Part shown: positions 1-11,965 of the stretch, one piece after another
Layout: the number at the start of each line of letters is the position of its first letter
Numbering within the stretch: position 1 is the first letter of the stretch
From: Diaporthe sp. PMI_573
Taxonomy: Eukaryota > Ascomycota > Sordariomycetes > Diaporthales > Diaporthaceae
Assembly (NCBI GenBank): GCA_021399435.1
Contig: JAJTUP010000007.1
Location: forward strand, 1,612,001 to 1,676,000
DNA length: 64,000 nucleotides
Reading direction: 5' to 3'
Program-made: the position numbers and the translations under genes
Notes under the pieces: model-generated
What the model saw: only the letters and a program-made list of their open reading frames with translations
Databases searched by the model: none
What the model was told of the DNA's origin: nothing

Positions 1-3000
1 GTCGTTCCATTCACGTGAGCTATACCTACTAGCCGGCCCTACTCATGCCGACTATTGTTTCCAAGTACCTCCCGCTGACTCAACCACACAGCCTGGCTCC
101 AGCCCTTAACTGGAACCTACCGAGAGTTGATGAGGCCTTACGTGACAGATACAAAGCCTCCTTCATGTCCGCATTTCTCCAGTGTCACAGGCCAGGAAAT
201 AACCAGCGACGACTTTGGCCTGGAATATTGGGTCGAAAACTTTCTACTCCCAGTCAAGTTTAACACAGCCGTGAGGAACATACTTGCATCAGAGGTCAAC
301 AACGCATTCATTGAAATTGGACCCCATCCGGCGCTCAGGACGCCAGTTCAGGAGATCCTGCGAGATTTCCCGAGATCATCGTGCGAATATGTCACGACGC
401 TCGAGAGGCAGCAAGACTGCAGCCACTCGTTACTCATACTCGCTGGCCATCTCTTCTCGCTCAATTTAAATATTGATCTTGGAGACATAATCCCCAAAGG
501 GCGAGTGATACCAAACCTGCCGACCTATCCATGGCACCATAAAGCTGTCCACTGGTACGAGCCCCGGAACGCAGCCAGGTTCAAGCAGAGGAAGTACCCT
601 CAACACCCGTTGCTGGGATCTCGGGTCCTGGAGGGGAATGATATCGAACCGGCATGGAGAAACATGTTGGACCTAAAGGAAGCCAGTTGGCTGTTTGACC
701 ACGTCGTCAATGGTTCAATAGTGTATCCCGCCACGGCTTACGTTGCAATGGTAGGCGAGGCCATGCGACAGGTTGCGGACGGTGTACTTCCTTACACAGT
801 TCGTGATGTGTCGTTTTTGACGGGCCTAGTACTTTCCAAAGAGAAGAGGGTCGAACTCTATACGCGCTTCATTCCAGACGACACGACTGAGAATGCAGAC
901 GGGAGCACTTGGTACAACTTCAAAATCATGTCGAGTGACGGCCACCATTGGGTGGCCCATTGTAACGGCCATGTTCGGTCTGGGGCCGAAGTCAGCACTG
1001 CCGCAGAGAGATTGGTTGCGTCGGGCCACAAGAAGACCATCAATGGCCTTGCTAGGCATATTGACACCGAAGCATGGTATCGAGGTGCCACCAAAATCGG
1101 TATCAACTGGAGTGGCATGTTCCGGGGCCTTGAAAATATGACAGCCAGTGTCACTGCCAAGGAGGGCGCTGCGTCCGTGTTCGACTCGTACGAAGAATCC
1201 GCCGCGTATACCACGCACCCAGCAATGCTAGACCAGTTATTACAGGTCAATCTTGTGGCCTTGACAAGAGGCTTGTTAAGGAACTTCGACACAATCTGTC
1301 TGCCGACCAAGATCGGACGTCTCGCAGTATTTGCGACCCAGGAGCTTCAGATGCGCGTCTTCGGTGAGGTGGCAGATTCAATGCCCCAAGACGACCACGG
1401 CAATGGAAACCTCAGCTGCCAGGCTGTGATGCTTTCTGATCAGGGTCGGCCTATCGCTGTGCTGGAAGGTTTATCAATGTCTGAGCTGCCTGTGGCCAAA
1501 AGGCCAGGTAGAGAGGACAAGTTACTGGGGTCATACTTCGTCTGCGACACCGATCTGACTATGATAGATTCTGTCAGCCGCACACTGGCAGGTTTGGACC
1601 TTGATTCCGACCCGAATGGGAATCTGCCCAATCACGATCAAACCCTCGAAGAGATACGGCGGACTGTTTATCTGTTTGGATGGAAATACCCAGACGCTGA
1701 GATTCTTGAGATTGGTGACGGGAGCCTGGACGTGACCTCGGCAGTGCTTGGTGCTCTTCGGCCGGACTCCCGCCGGCGTTACTTCAAGAGCTACACGTAT
1801 GCGTGCACCGATGCTGATACCAATGACACAGTAGAGGCTCGTCTGGCTGCACAGGGCGTGAATGATGTTATGGTGGCCAGCGCCGAGGACATCTCCCTGA
1901 TTTGCAGGGGAGTTGATCTGATCGTCGCTAGCTTATCGGTAGGTGTCTGAACACCCACTCCGGGCACGTCCTCCCAACTCAAACTGACAGAAGAACCACA
2001 GTCGCTGGTTGTCGATGACGAGTTGGTGCAAGAGGAACTTGAAGAACTGAGCACAATGCTCCGCCCATGGGGCCGAATCATCGTTCACTGCTGTCCGACA
2101 GGTACGTCGGTTTTCCTTACGATCCATTGGTGGCACTAGATTCTAATGTGATTTGATGTAGATGCCGAGAACCTTGAGGAGATGAGAGACCTTGCATGCG
2201 AAAGATTAAAAGAGCTGAACTTTTCCGTGCATTCGAGCACAAGTTCGGGCTTAATCCTCGCTCAGCTCCCACAACCAGCAGTCCCTTTGAATCAAACAGT
2301 CACTCTACTCACCACGGATGATGAGCATGGGATACTTGTGGCTGACCGAGTGGGCAAGTTGTTCGAGAGACACGGTTCTCGGGTCAAAGTCAACTTTGAA
2401 ATGCCGGCGGATACCGAACCTGGAGATATTACCATTAGTCTCCTTGATCTACAGTCCCCAACATTCCATGATCTAGACGGGATGAGCTTCCGTCCCTTCA
2501 TGGCCCGGCTGACTGGCATACGCGGCTGTCTCATCTGGGTCACGCCGTCGGCGCTAACCCGCTGTAAAGACCCTCGTCCGGCCATGGCTCATGGTGCCGT
2601 GAGAACTGCGCGCATGGAGAGCGGCCTGGATGTCACCATCGTGGAGGTTGACGAGTCATCGAAGCCAGCAGAGGTGCTTGGTGAAGCATTGTGGAAGATT
2701 TCTCGAAGCCTACCTTCCAGACGGAGTGGTGGCACCCTGGATCCTGATTACGACTATATCATCACCGATGGGGTTGTCCAAGTCCCACGGATGCAGTGGT
2801 TCGACCTCCATGACCCCCAGGCTCAGAATGAATTCCACCCAGGTCCTGCAGTTGGAGTCAATACCGAAGAAAACGATAATACCGTAAATTGGGGGGAGCA
2901 TACGCCTGACAGCACCACGCGGTCCTCGCCACGCAACCTGTTCCGTAGTGACGCGACGTATGTGCTCTTCGGAGGCACTGGGGGTATTGGCCGATCAGTC

Positions 3001-4197
3001 GCCACCTGGATGGCTGAGAACGGTGCTGAAAGCTTTGTCTTCCTTTCCCGCTCTGCAGCCTCCCCGGAACATGAGCCGTTCCTCAGCGAACTTGAGAGCT
3101 ACCCTCGCTGCCGGGTACAAGCTATATCGGGAGACGTGAGCATCTTGGGCGACGTCGAGAGAGCTCTTGCACTCGCGCCGGAAAAGAAGCCCGTTGCTGG
3201 AGTCATACAACTCTCACTGGTACTTTGTGTAAGTCCCCCTTTTCTCGACCACGTCACACGCAGTGACCCGAATTTCCAATACTAACTGGTCTTTTCCTTC
3301 CCGCAGGACAACAGCCTCAAGGCAATGACGTTTGACGAATGGCAGAAACCCATCAAGCCGCGCGTCCACGGGAGCTGGAACCTGCACAAGGCGACCGAGG
3401 ACCTGCAGCTGGACTTCTTCCTGATCTTCGGCTCAGGGGGCGGAATCACAGGATACTTCGGGCAGGCCAACTACTCGGCATCCAACACGTACCTGGACGC
3501 GCTGGTCGAGTACCGCCACGGGCTGGGGCTGCCGGCGTCGCTGATCGACGTCGGGGTCGTCGGCGACATGGGCTACCTGACGGGCAACGACCAGCAGTCC
3601 GCGGCCTTCCGCGGCGCCGGCTACCATTTTCTCACCGAGCGCGACGTCCTGGACGCCGCGGCGGTGGCCGTGAGGCACTCGCACGACCGCGGGCCGCTGC
3701 ACTCGTTCTGCCTGGGCGCCGTGCCGGAGGTGCCGTTCGAGGACCCGGGCAACAGGATCAACTGGAAGCGAGATGTTCGCGTTGCCGGGGCGCATTACTT
3801 CTTCGAGGCTGGCGAGAGTATGAGGTCGAAGGGCTGGCCGGGCAGGGGAAGTCTTGATTCTGAGCCTCCCGACACCGGGTTCAGCGCCTCGGCCGTCGTC
3901 GACCTGGCCACCTCGGACCCCAATAACCCCAAGTTGAGAGACCCCGCCACCATTGAGAGCCTGGCACACGCCCTGTGCGAGTCACTGGCCGATATCCTGA
4001 TGCAGCCTGTTGATGGGTTCTCTGTGGGGGCTAGACTGCCGTCCCTGGGGCTCGATTCCATTGTCTCTATCGAGCTGGTCGACTGGATTCAGCGACAATT
4101 CAGGGTGGCCATGACGTCCATCGAAGTGACCCAGTGCTCGTCGTTGTTACATCTTTCTGCCAATATACTGGAAAAGCTGATTAGCAATTCTGAATAG
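1..4197 (+). CDS. Highly reducing polyketide synthase, C-terminal part (5' truncated)
   Basis: Iterative type I PKS whose KS and most of AT lie before the window. Proposed exons are <2-14, 92-1938, 2002-2101, 2162-3228 and 3307-4197; joining the first two restores the AT signature FHSPW. Domains in order: AT end (EIGPHPALR); DH with HxxxGxxxxP (the H in DHVVNG, then YP) and the partner Asp in HPAMLDQ; a short methyltransferase remnant (ILEIGDGS); the structural KR part; KR with the Rossmann motif GGTGGIG and catalytic FGSGG...QANYSASN; and a C-terminal ACP with the phosphopantetheine site LGLDSI. No ER domain lies between the MT remnant and KR, and nothing follows the ACP, so the enzyme has no release domain of its own. 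DH, KR and ACP look active. The product should be a partly reduced, unsaturated chain. It neighbours two P450s and an epoxide hydrolase. The family call is firm; the product is unknown. Confidence 0.95.
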
Positions 4198-4871
4198 TGG
4201 AAGCCCGTCGCTCTTGTATCACTTTCACATACGCGAAGAGTTGGTGGAATGGACGTATTTGGTCATGTCATTAATTTTGATTTGTTTGTTATGGATTCGG
4301 GGAATAAATGAGCCTCGACCAAAGAACAAGAGACAGCTGCACTAAACATAGTGCATGGTAGCTGATTCAGCTTAACCGTGTTAGTGCACAGCAGCGTGCG
4401 GTCCGGGTCGGGCCTCTGGCCGTCGCCTGGTACGGCCCTGCCCCATGCGTAAGACGGGCTGCGAAATGCGTCCTTCGGTAGGGGCTCACAATATTAACAA
4501 AAAAAATGGCGTGGCAAGGGCCTGTCATAATACTAGTACTAGTAGTTGCCTGTGCCCTGAACCCGCGCTGCTGGCAGTGCTGAGGCTCAGTGCCCATGGT
4601 GTTTCTCTCTCCTCAACTTGTGTGTCCAAGGCTGCCAACCAAATTCAGTTGCCTGGGGGATTCGTGTGCCTAACAGGCACATTTGCACACTCATATTGGT
4701 CTAGCTAGTAGTACTACAGTCTGGTATCTAAGAAGGCAACCCCTCTACCTCATACTGCGTTGTGTCCCCGACCAAGGATAGTATGAAGGTATCTTTGGGC
4801 TTGTCGTAATGCCCACTGTAAAATCTAGTACAGTACAATTGAAATTTCCTCGCCTGAATGGAAAGTCTCCT
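4198..4871. other. Intergenic, convergent 3' ends of PKS and P450
   Basis: No gene is recognised. Both flanking genes end here, so it should hold their 3' untranslated regions and terminators. Short ORFs in it have no family features. Confidence 0.6.
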
Positions 4872-7248
4872 TCAGTCTAGATTTGGTAGCTTTGTGTCCT
4901 TAATTCGCCGCCAAAACCTGATCTTCGTGCTTGACCGTGGGATGAGTTCTGTCGTCCAAACCCGGGGCTTAAGTGCATACTTCGGGTTAACAATCTCGAA
5001 ATCGTAGTTCTTCAGGAGGTATATAAGCATGTGTTTGGCTAACTCAGAAGCGTAAAACCGCCCAGGGCTATGTGGCCTTATGTCAGATCTTGCTCTGCAA
5101 CTTGGTTTATGATGTGCTTGTGCGTCTTGTTTAAATCTCATTGGGTGGATGGACTTACCAGGCGTGACTAGGTGCACCCCAGTAAGGAAAATCCCATCTC
5201 ACATCCGTGTGTTTGACATTTGCAGCCGGATCAGACTCGCTTTCTGGAGTGTAAAAGCGGTGCCCATTGAAGCGGTCAGGATCCTCATAGATTTGCTCAT
5301 CGCGCAGCAATTCATGTTGAGGGACAGCTACAAGGGTGCCAGCAGGTACCTGAGATCCGTCGGAGAATTTGAAATCCTTTATAGCCAAACGATTCATGCC
5401 CACTAAGTTCAAAAGATGTTAGTCATGCTTCATATGTTTTGCTAGGCCACTGGCACTCCCTTTCTCGCAAGGCCTTCCGAAATCCATTCGGGCAATTCAT
5501 ATCACAAATCTATGTGAAAATGAACTTACATCCGTCGATTGGGTGCATACGAGCGCTCTCCCGAAGGAAACTGTCCATGAGACGAAGCTTCTCGAATTTA
5601 ATTTGAGTTTCGTTGCTCTCCTGTGCTGCCTTCTCGATCTCTTCCCTCAGGGGCTGGATATATTCCCGGTGCGTCGCAAGCATCGTGATTGCCCACAGGA
5701 CGGACTAGTTCCGGGTTTCATATGTATTAGGCAAATCTCCTGCAATTGTAGCTGTGGTGTCTTGAAGAATTGTGCCAACTTACCAGTGGGTTCTGATGAG
5801 ATGTGGCGAACAGCAACGCGACCATTTGCTGTGAGATACGAGTGAGACTCCTCAGTTGGGGTGTGCGTGAGCCTCTGATAACGAATTGGGTGACATCAAG
5901 CTGCTCTTTCGGTCAGAATCGCAATCCTCATGGGACCTGAGAATTCGGACCTTACAAATTGATCTCCCAGGCCTTCGGATTCAGCAGTCAGTCGTTCCTT
6001 GACTAGTTCCGTGACACGCGCACCGACTGCCTTCATCGCACCACTCCAAGCCATGGCGGCCCCGCCGAGGGTGCTAATAAAAAATGGTCAATCTCACGCG
6101 CCCTACATTGTGCTTCAAGGTGATGGAAATGGGATTCAGCAGCAGCGGTCGGCGGACTCACGGTGCGATGAAGGAGGGAACCTGCCGACTGAGCTCTGCA
6201 GCGAAGGCTCCATCCATACTGTACCGAGTGGCGGCCTTCTGAAAAGTCATATCCGAAGCTAGATAAAGTCAATGAGTCGGGGACACAGAACACATGTGGA
6301 TGGTTTTCACTCACCGAGCTCCTCGCCAAAAAGGACCACACTGTTCGCCTGCATCACTGCGGCCCTCACAAAATTAGTGAGGTTCACAGTCCTGGAAACT
6401 GCGGAGCATTAGTCGGTTGTGGCAATATTCATTCCCGAAAGGAATCCAATGCGGAAGACGTACAATCGCCCGCTTCAATAGCGGCGGCGTTTAGTTGCGA
6501 TTCCACTCCATTCGCTACCCATTGGCCAACCTTGGGCGACAATTCTTGAAGGTGTGTTCCCAGTGCTCGCTTGACAGCGCCCTTGCCAACGGAGTTATTG
6601 GGATCGATCCCGCCGAACCGAAAGCCGTACATGATCTGTGGCTCGAAGAGCCGCTAGACAGAAGCGAATCATGATCAGCATTTCAGGGCCATGCCGATGT
6701 CTTCAACCACGATGAATAGAACGTGATGACCTACGTCTGTCAAGGCGGCATTCAGTGAAAGAACACCCATTGATGTGGTCGCCATTTCTCGGATCTGCTG
6801 AGGATGCGAGACCAGCAGTTGATACCGACCTAAGGCCGGTAGGGCAAACAACTCTTGGTTCGGACACTACCATCGATGTCAGTTGTGATCTGAAATATAC
6901 GCTTTCCCACGGATTCGCCTCTTACTTTTCGATATGCCTTGCGGATCTCACCAATGCCGTTAAAGGTGAATTGGATCGTGCAGATCCAATTTCCCAGGAA
7001 GAGGGCAGAACCGTTTATTTTGGCCCCTAACTACAAACATTGTCAGTGGAGGAGTTTGCGAGCGTCGCACCGGGAAAACAACACGGAAAAGCCGATTTAT
7101 CCAAGGCCTAGGGCTCGGTACATACGGGACGCTTCCGCCATAGAGCTATCGCATCAACATATGACCCTATCACGACCAGCAAGAACAGGAAAATGACAGT
7201 GTGGCCCAAGCCTGCCTCTACAAGGAGATCTCTTGCTTGAGTGAGCAT
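4872..7248 (-). CDS. Cytochrome P450 (fungal ent-kaurene-oxidase-like type), multi-exon
   Basis: Membrane-anchored haem monooxygenase, convergent with the PKS. The start at 7248 gives a short luminal tail and one hydrophobic anchor (HTVIFLFLLVVIGSYV). Later exons, read by splicing on the minus strand, carry FALPALGRYQLLVS, TVNLTNFVRAAVMQ, MVALLFATSHQNPL (I helix), SFLRESAR (ExxR of the K helix) and DFPYWGAPSHA before the haem loop. The haem-ligand codon is split: exon 5159-5402 ends in TG and exon 4872-5067 starts with C, giving HACPGRFYAS. There are about nine exons with canonical GT-AG borders; internal borders other than the last two are approximate. The usual I-helix Thr seems replaced (HQNP instead of HTTS). 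Likely role: tailoring oxidation of the polyketide (inference from position). The subfamily is a judgement from the haem-loop style. Confidence 0.88.
5068..5158 (-). other. Intron splitting the P450 haem-cysteine codon
   Basis: A 91-bp intron begins GTAAGT (5158 downward) and ends CATAG (5068). It separates TG from C of the cysteine codon in HACPGR. Reading through without splicing gives a false SPGR, so this splice decides whether the enzyme can bind haem. Confidence 0.85.
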
Positions 7249-8518
7249 TATGCGATGAGCACTCTGGAGTTGCGCGTAGAAGCCAGGATTATGAGAGAAC
7301 AATTTCGGGAGACAACGCCCAAAGGACAAGATCAAGGCATCAACCGGAAGCTGGGGACAGAAAAGCGCACATCACACTTTAGGAAATCCGTACCCAGGTA
7401 TTTTCTGTGGATTTATATCGTGAGTTATTCCCGTGCAATCCTTGTACTTCGGCTCTCCTGCATCCAACTCCCGTCAGGGCTAATTCCCGTTAGGGCTGAG
7501 GTGGGCGAATGCCTTGCGCACATGATGGTGTCGACAGCTGAAGCTCCAAGATGGTGTCGTCTACAACCACTTGAGCACCCCATGGGTGTATGGATGAATC
7601 CTGCGCATCCATTTTCTGAGTCCGATCGTAGTGCCGCATCCATGAGCCACACACACGCGGCTAATTCTATGCTCACTGCATACATAGTATCATGGAGAGG
7701 CAGACTCGCAGGCTCCGGACGCGGGTGACCAATCCGGCGCGTCGGGACACTGTCTCAGTTGCGGCATTTTGTTCCTCCGCCCTACTTCGTGTACACAGTA
7801 GCAAGTGGCACAGGATGTTGGCAACATGGGCGATACCGGTCTACGTTGGCCCGAGCTGTGAAGAAGACAACCTTGGTGACGTGGTTACCGAGATCAACAA
7901 GCTCGACGGCGCAGCTGACCGCAGACGGGCCGTCCAGGTCCTTTGCGCTGGCGCCGATTTGCCAACTTGCCGAGCATCTTTGATGTGGATGCCTTCCTTC
8001 GTGTAGTACAGCCGCCTGTTCGTAACACAGTACCACATCAGTGTGCGACGTTGCAGTGGGGGCCAATTGCCTACTTGCTGACCAGTTTTAAGCTTGATCC
8101 CTTTTCGTGTGATACAGCATCTCGGAAATAATGGGATTTACCGCGCTGGTGTGCTATGCTGCAGCTGGAGACCAACTGCTAACTTGCTGACCACCATCTT
8201 AGTCGTGCCGTGGCCCAGTCTAGGCACAAGAGTCGAGCAATAGAGTCTCACCCTTCCCCCACAAGCTGGTGGTTTTTTGCGACCAGACGAACACTTTAAT
8301 TTGGAAACTTTTGATCCTTTGAGCGAAACGCGCCCTCAAGACATTAATGATGACAAACGTTGGCAGACACAAATATCTAGGTACGACCTCGATCTTAAGA
8401 GAATCTCTCACCCCTTCAGGGGGTGAGCTATCGTTGCAAAGTCTCAGCACATCTTCTGTCCAGAGTCTCTGAGTCGGTCACTTGAGCCCTGTAGTCCTCG
8501 GACGCACATATACACGCC
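7249..8518. repeat. Gene-free spacer with degenerate tandem repeats
   Basis: This is the shared upstream region of the P450 (minus) and the Pth11-like gene (plus). Between about 7940 and 8215 three diverged copies of a roughly 100-bp unit can be aligned by eye. Their shared core reads like TTGCCAACTTGCCGA, TTGCCTACTTGCTGACC and CTGCTAACTTGCTGACC. ORFs here on both strands have no recognisable protein features. Confidence 0.4.
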
Positions 8519-9944
8519 ATGTCGTTACTCGAACATCGCCAGACAGCCACTCCTGTCCTCCTCACCGGACCTGGGATTCCATACCACACGTTTATGGTCC
8601 GTCAAATGGCATCTGGCCCCATGGGAGCTTGAAAAAGACTAACTGAATGATGTAGGGTGTTCAATGGGCTGGGGCCTCTTTCTCGGTCTTTTTTGTTCTA
8701 GTCCGCCTCGTCTCACGATGGCTTGGGCCGAGACGCATCTTCTGGGATGATATCCTCGCCGTACTCGCCGCCAGCCTTGTACTCATCACTGCAGCCTTGT
8801 GGCAATATGCTGCGAGAGATATGTATTACGTGCTCGATCTGCAGGCCGGCCTTGTCCCACTTGAGGCCGACTTCCCCTCCCGTGTCCAGCGTCAGCTCAA
8901 GATCACCCTTATCACTGAGATCTTCTTCTATACTTGTCTATTCTTAATCAAAGTGTCCTTTATTCTGTTTTTCAAGCGTCTTGGCAGCAATGTCCGTGGC
9001 CAAGCGTACCTCCGTTGGCCGGCCTTTGCCTTGTCCCTGGTCTGTTTTGCTGTATCTGTTGGGGACATGGGTTTTCATTGTATGATTAATGACATTGAGT
9101 ACCTCACTACGGTCTGTGTTTCGAAGGACTTCAGCGTGAAGATGATGAATGCCGTCATCGCCAATTGTGTCTTGGACATTGTCTCAGACTTGGCAAGTAA
9201 GACAATCCCTTCCACCCGATATTGTATATCGGCCCCGTTTGACATTGCTGCGAGCACCTTCTCACACGGAGATCATGCTGACGCGCGAGTCGCTTACAGT
9301 CATGATCATCCCATTCACGTTGCTTTGGGACGTTCGAATTCACTTGCCAAAGAAGCTGGCCTTTACCGGTCTCTTCTCGCTTACAGTGATCACTATCGCT
9401 GCCGCTATCGCCAGGGCAATTCAGACAAAGGTTACGGAGAAGGCAAACGGATCGCAAGACCCATCACACGTATGGATGTGGGGAACTATCCAGGCATCTG
9501 TTGGTAAGTATCAAAGTGTAACGCCCAAGCATGCCCAGTCACTAATTTCACAACAAAGCTGTTATTGTCTCGTGCCTTTCGGCCTTCCCGCAACTATTCG
9601 CTGCATCCACTCGCAGGGTCAAGCCCCAGTGGACACCGACGGAGACATACTACCAGCGGCTGCGATCGCGCATTGCCAGGAGGCACGCAAGGTCGACGGA
9701 TCCAATGTATGATGTCTCGGCGATCACGTTCCATGACCGTGGCCAGAAGACGCTCGTGCAGGCTTCTTCTTTTGAGAGTCAGCAGCCTGTGCTGGGACCG
9801 GAAAAGGGTCACACAGCCGCTCAATGTTCGACGACCACAGCCCGGGGACAAAGCCCGGTGCATCCGGATCAGATTTTGCGACAGGTGGAGTATGGAATCG
9901 ATGTGTCCGGTCAGCCATTTGCTCAACAGCGAGGGCGGATGTGA
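8519..9944 (+). CDS. Pth11-like / fungal rhodopsin-domain integral membrane protein
   Basis: Seven-helix fungal membrane protein of the PTH11-like GPCR / fungal rhodopsin-domain family. Proposed exons are 8519-8596, 8656-9196, 9255-9506 and about 9570-9944; introns are 58-65 bp with GT-AG ends. The N-terminus carries a first helix ending in a basic stretch, then the family hallmark FWDDILAVLA. Further helices follow (LITEIFFYTCLFLIKVSFIL; WPAFALSLVCFAVSVGDMGF; LTVMIIPFTLLWDVRI; GLFSLTVITIAAAIARAIQ; AVIVSCLSAFPQLFA), and then a soluble tail ending QQRGRM. Such proteins often sit beside biosynthetic genes, but ligand and signalling role are unknown. It lies between the two divergently arranged tailoring genes and may simply be a neighbour. 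Confidence 0.85.
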
Positions 9945-10558
9945 GAACCATGTAGCTTCGAGACACGGGTGAGAAATTAGGTTTAGCCTACGCTAAGCAG
10001 ATGCGTGGGCTTGGTGGACCTCAATATGCAACTCTGCAAACATTGAAGCAGCAGCAGGCGGCCTTCTCTATCAATCAATATTTTGCGAGGTCGACCCAAA
10101 ATCCTTGTTGTTGCGACGGGCGATGGAATTTTGTATAACATTTTGACCGCAATCAATGTCAAAAATCTGGCCTGTTGTGGTAGTACTTAGGCAATTTGAA
10201 TATCTAGGTACGCTCATGGTGACACAAAGACTTGGATATGGCCATAGTTGTGAAATGGACAAAAGTAATCTGCGTATTCCCAAAGCGATCCTGAATCAAT
10301 TGTGAGCACAAAAGTCGCGAACGACTAGGTGATCCAAGGCTGGAGAAGGTCGAGGGGCTACAGAGACGGTTCTAGACAAAGATTTGGAAATTAAGCTTGG
10401 ACGCTCTGTATGCTCTGACTTGACTTGCCGCCATGTAAAGCATTAGCCAATATGGTACACTTTGGCAATATCTCTGTCGTTCTCACACCAGACAATACCA
10501 TAACAGCTGGACATTCTCTTTGATGCCTATCATTGTTGTCTGGCACTTGCGTGGATGA
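9945..10558. other. Intergenic, convergent 3' ends
   Basis: Nothing coding is seen. It separates the 3' ends of the Pth11-like gene and the epoxide hydrolase. Confidence 0.6.
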
Positions 10559-11965
10559 TTACCCTTGTTTCACAGCACGATAAGCCGGGCCACCAACCTT
10601 GAACATCACCCCAAGATCCTCCGCCAGGGCCTCCGGCTTCTCCCACGCTGCAAAGTGGCCGCCCTTGTCATGCTCTTTCTCAAAAACAACATCGCCTAGT
10701 CTCCGGTTCCACGCTCGTGGAGTACCAGCTATTTCCTTCGGGAAATACGAGAAGCCCTACATGTCATGGTCAGAAGAAGGTCTTCCAGCAGATGAATTCT
10801 GTTTGCTGACTCACCAGCTTAGCCTTCGGCACGCCCCGACCCGTTTCAGCCTGCCAGTCTCCCTGGAACATCTCGTGGTAAATCCTCGCGCTGGCTGCTG
10901 GTCCCGCAGTACTAAACCAGTATAAGCTCAGCCACTCACAGACTTCCTGGTCTGTCCATGGATATTCGTCCGTCCACGCAATGAGCTTCTCATGGATCCA
11001 AGACATGAGGGCTACGGGGCTGTCCGCTAGCATTAATCCAACAGTCCGCGGTCGTGTCCTCATCATGTGCACGTAGAAGACACCGTCGTTCTGGTAGTCC
11101 TGCGAAGCTTTGAGGCCGACCTGTTCTTGCGGTGTATAGAGGTTTAACAAATGTGTTATCAGGAATTGTACAAAGCCTAGAGGGGACTTCGTTAAGGATG
11201 GAGGCATAGCGAGGATCATGTTGAGATGGAGGGCTAGGAGGGACTCGGGGTAGAGGTTGCTCATGGACGTGGTGATGTACATTCCCTGCGTCACATTTTA
11301 GTCAAGGGTCTTCTGAAGATTCTCCGTTTCTGGAGATTTCACTCTCAAAGGAGAAACTAACCCAATCGCCTCCCTGGGCTGCGTATTTGTTGTATCCCAA
11401 ACTTAGCATCAACTTGTGGCAGGTCTCTGAGTACTGACGCAGATCAAAGCCTTTTTTGGTAACTCCACTTGAGAAGCCAAAATTGGGGAGCGATGGTACC
11501 ACGAGGTGAAACCCTGGGCTGCTCTGCTTGCCTGTGAGAAGTGGGAGAATCTTAGTGGCTTCGAGGAAACTCCCTGGCCCTAAAGGAAGGATGTGGTCGT
11601 CAGTGATTCGACTCAGTCGCTCAGATTGGTGAAGCGTTGCACGCACATCCATGGACAAAGAGCACTGGGATCGCATCCGCATTGGCGCTCCTCTGGTGGA
11701 TGAAATGCACCTCGAGAGGATCGAATCCTTCGACTGAGACTTTGGCTTGGAATTGCGGGAGCTTGTTCAGCCGGTCCTCGAAAGAGGCCCATTTGAACTC
11801 CTCGCGCCAGTACTTGACGATTCGCTTGACATCCGGGACGGACGAGCCAAGGCCCTCGGCATCGTCATCGACCTCATGTGGGAACTTCGCGAGATCGAGC
11901 TTCTGGTTGAGCTCCTCTATGGCTGTCGAAGGTACAGAGATTTGGTACTCGCGAATTTCTGCCAT
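10559..11965 (-). CDS. Epoxide hydrolase (alpha/beta-hydrolase, microsomal/EHN type)
   Basis: Hydrolyses epoxides to vicinal diols. Exons on the minus strand are 11965-11647, 11579-11362, 11285-10815 and 10756-10559, giving about 401 residues, normal for the family. The N-terminal EHN segment (residues 1-105) starts [12 protein letters not shown] and includes [10 protein letters not shown]. The oxyanion-hole motif HGWPGSF is formed across the first splice (T + GG makes the Trp). The nucleophile Asp lies in QGGDWGMYIT, formed across the second splice. The lid has [15 protein letters not shown] with candidate catalytic Tyr, and the catalytic His is in [12 protein letters not shown] near the C-terminus. 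All catalytic parts are present, so activity is likely. Beside an HR-PKS and two P450s, a plausible substrate is an epoxide made on the polyketide by one of the P450s (inference). Confidence 0.93.

Noticed and set aside
3339..3969. Long ORFs overlapping the PKS KR region on both strands
   Set aside because: Shadows of the GC-rich KR coding frame; the PKS frame carries the catalytic motifs.
5040..5180. P450 apparently lacking its haem cysteine (SPGR)
   Set aside because: The Ser comes from reading into the intron; splicing at 5158/5068 gives CPGR.
7201..8066. ORFs between the first P450 and the Pth11-like gene, including a possible dehydrogenase-like fragment
   Set aside because: No consistent motif or splice chain; the region aligns better as a degenerate tandem repeat.
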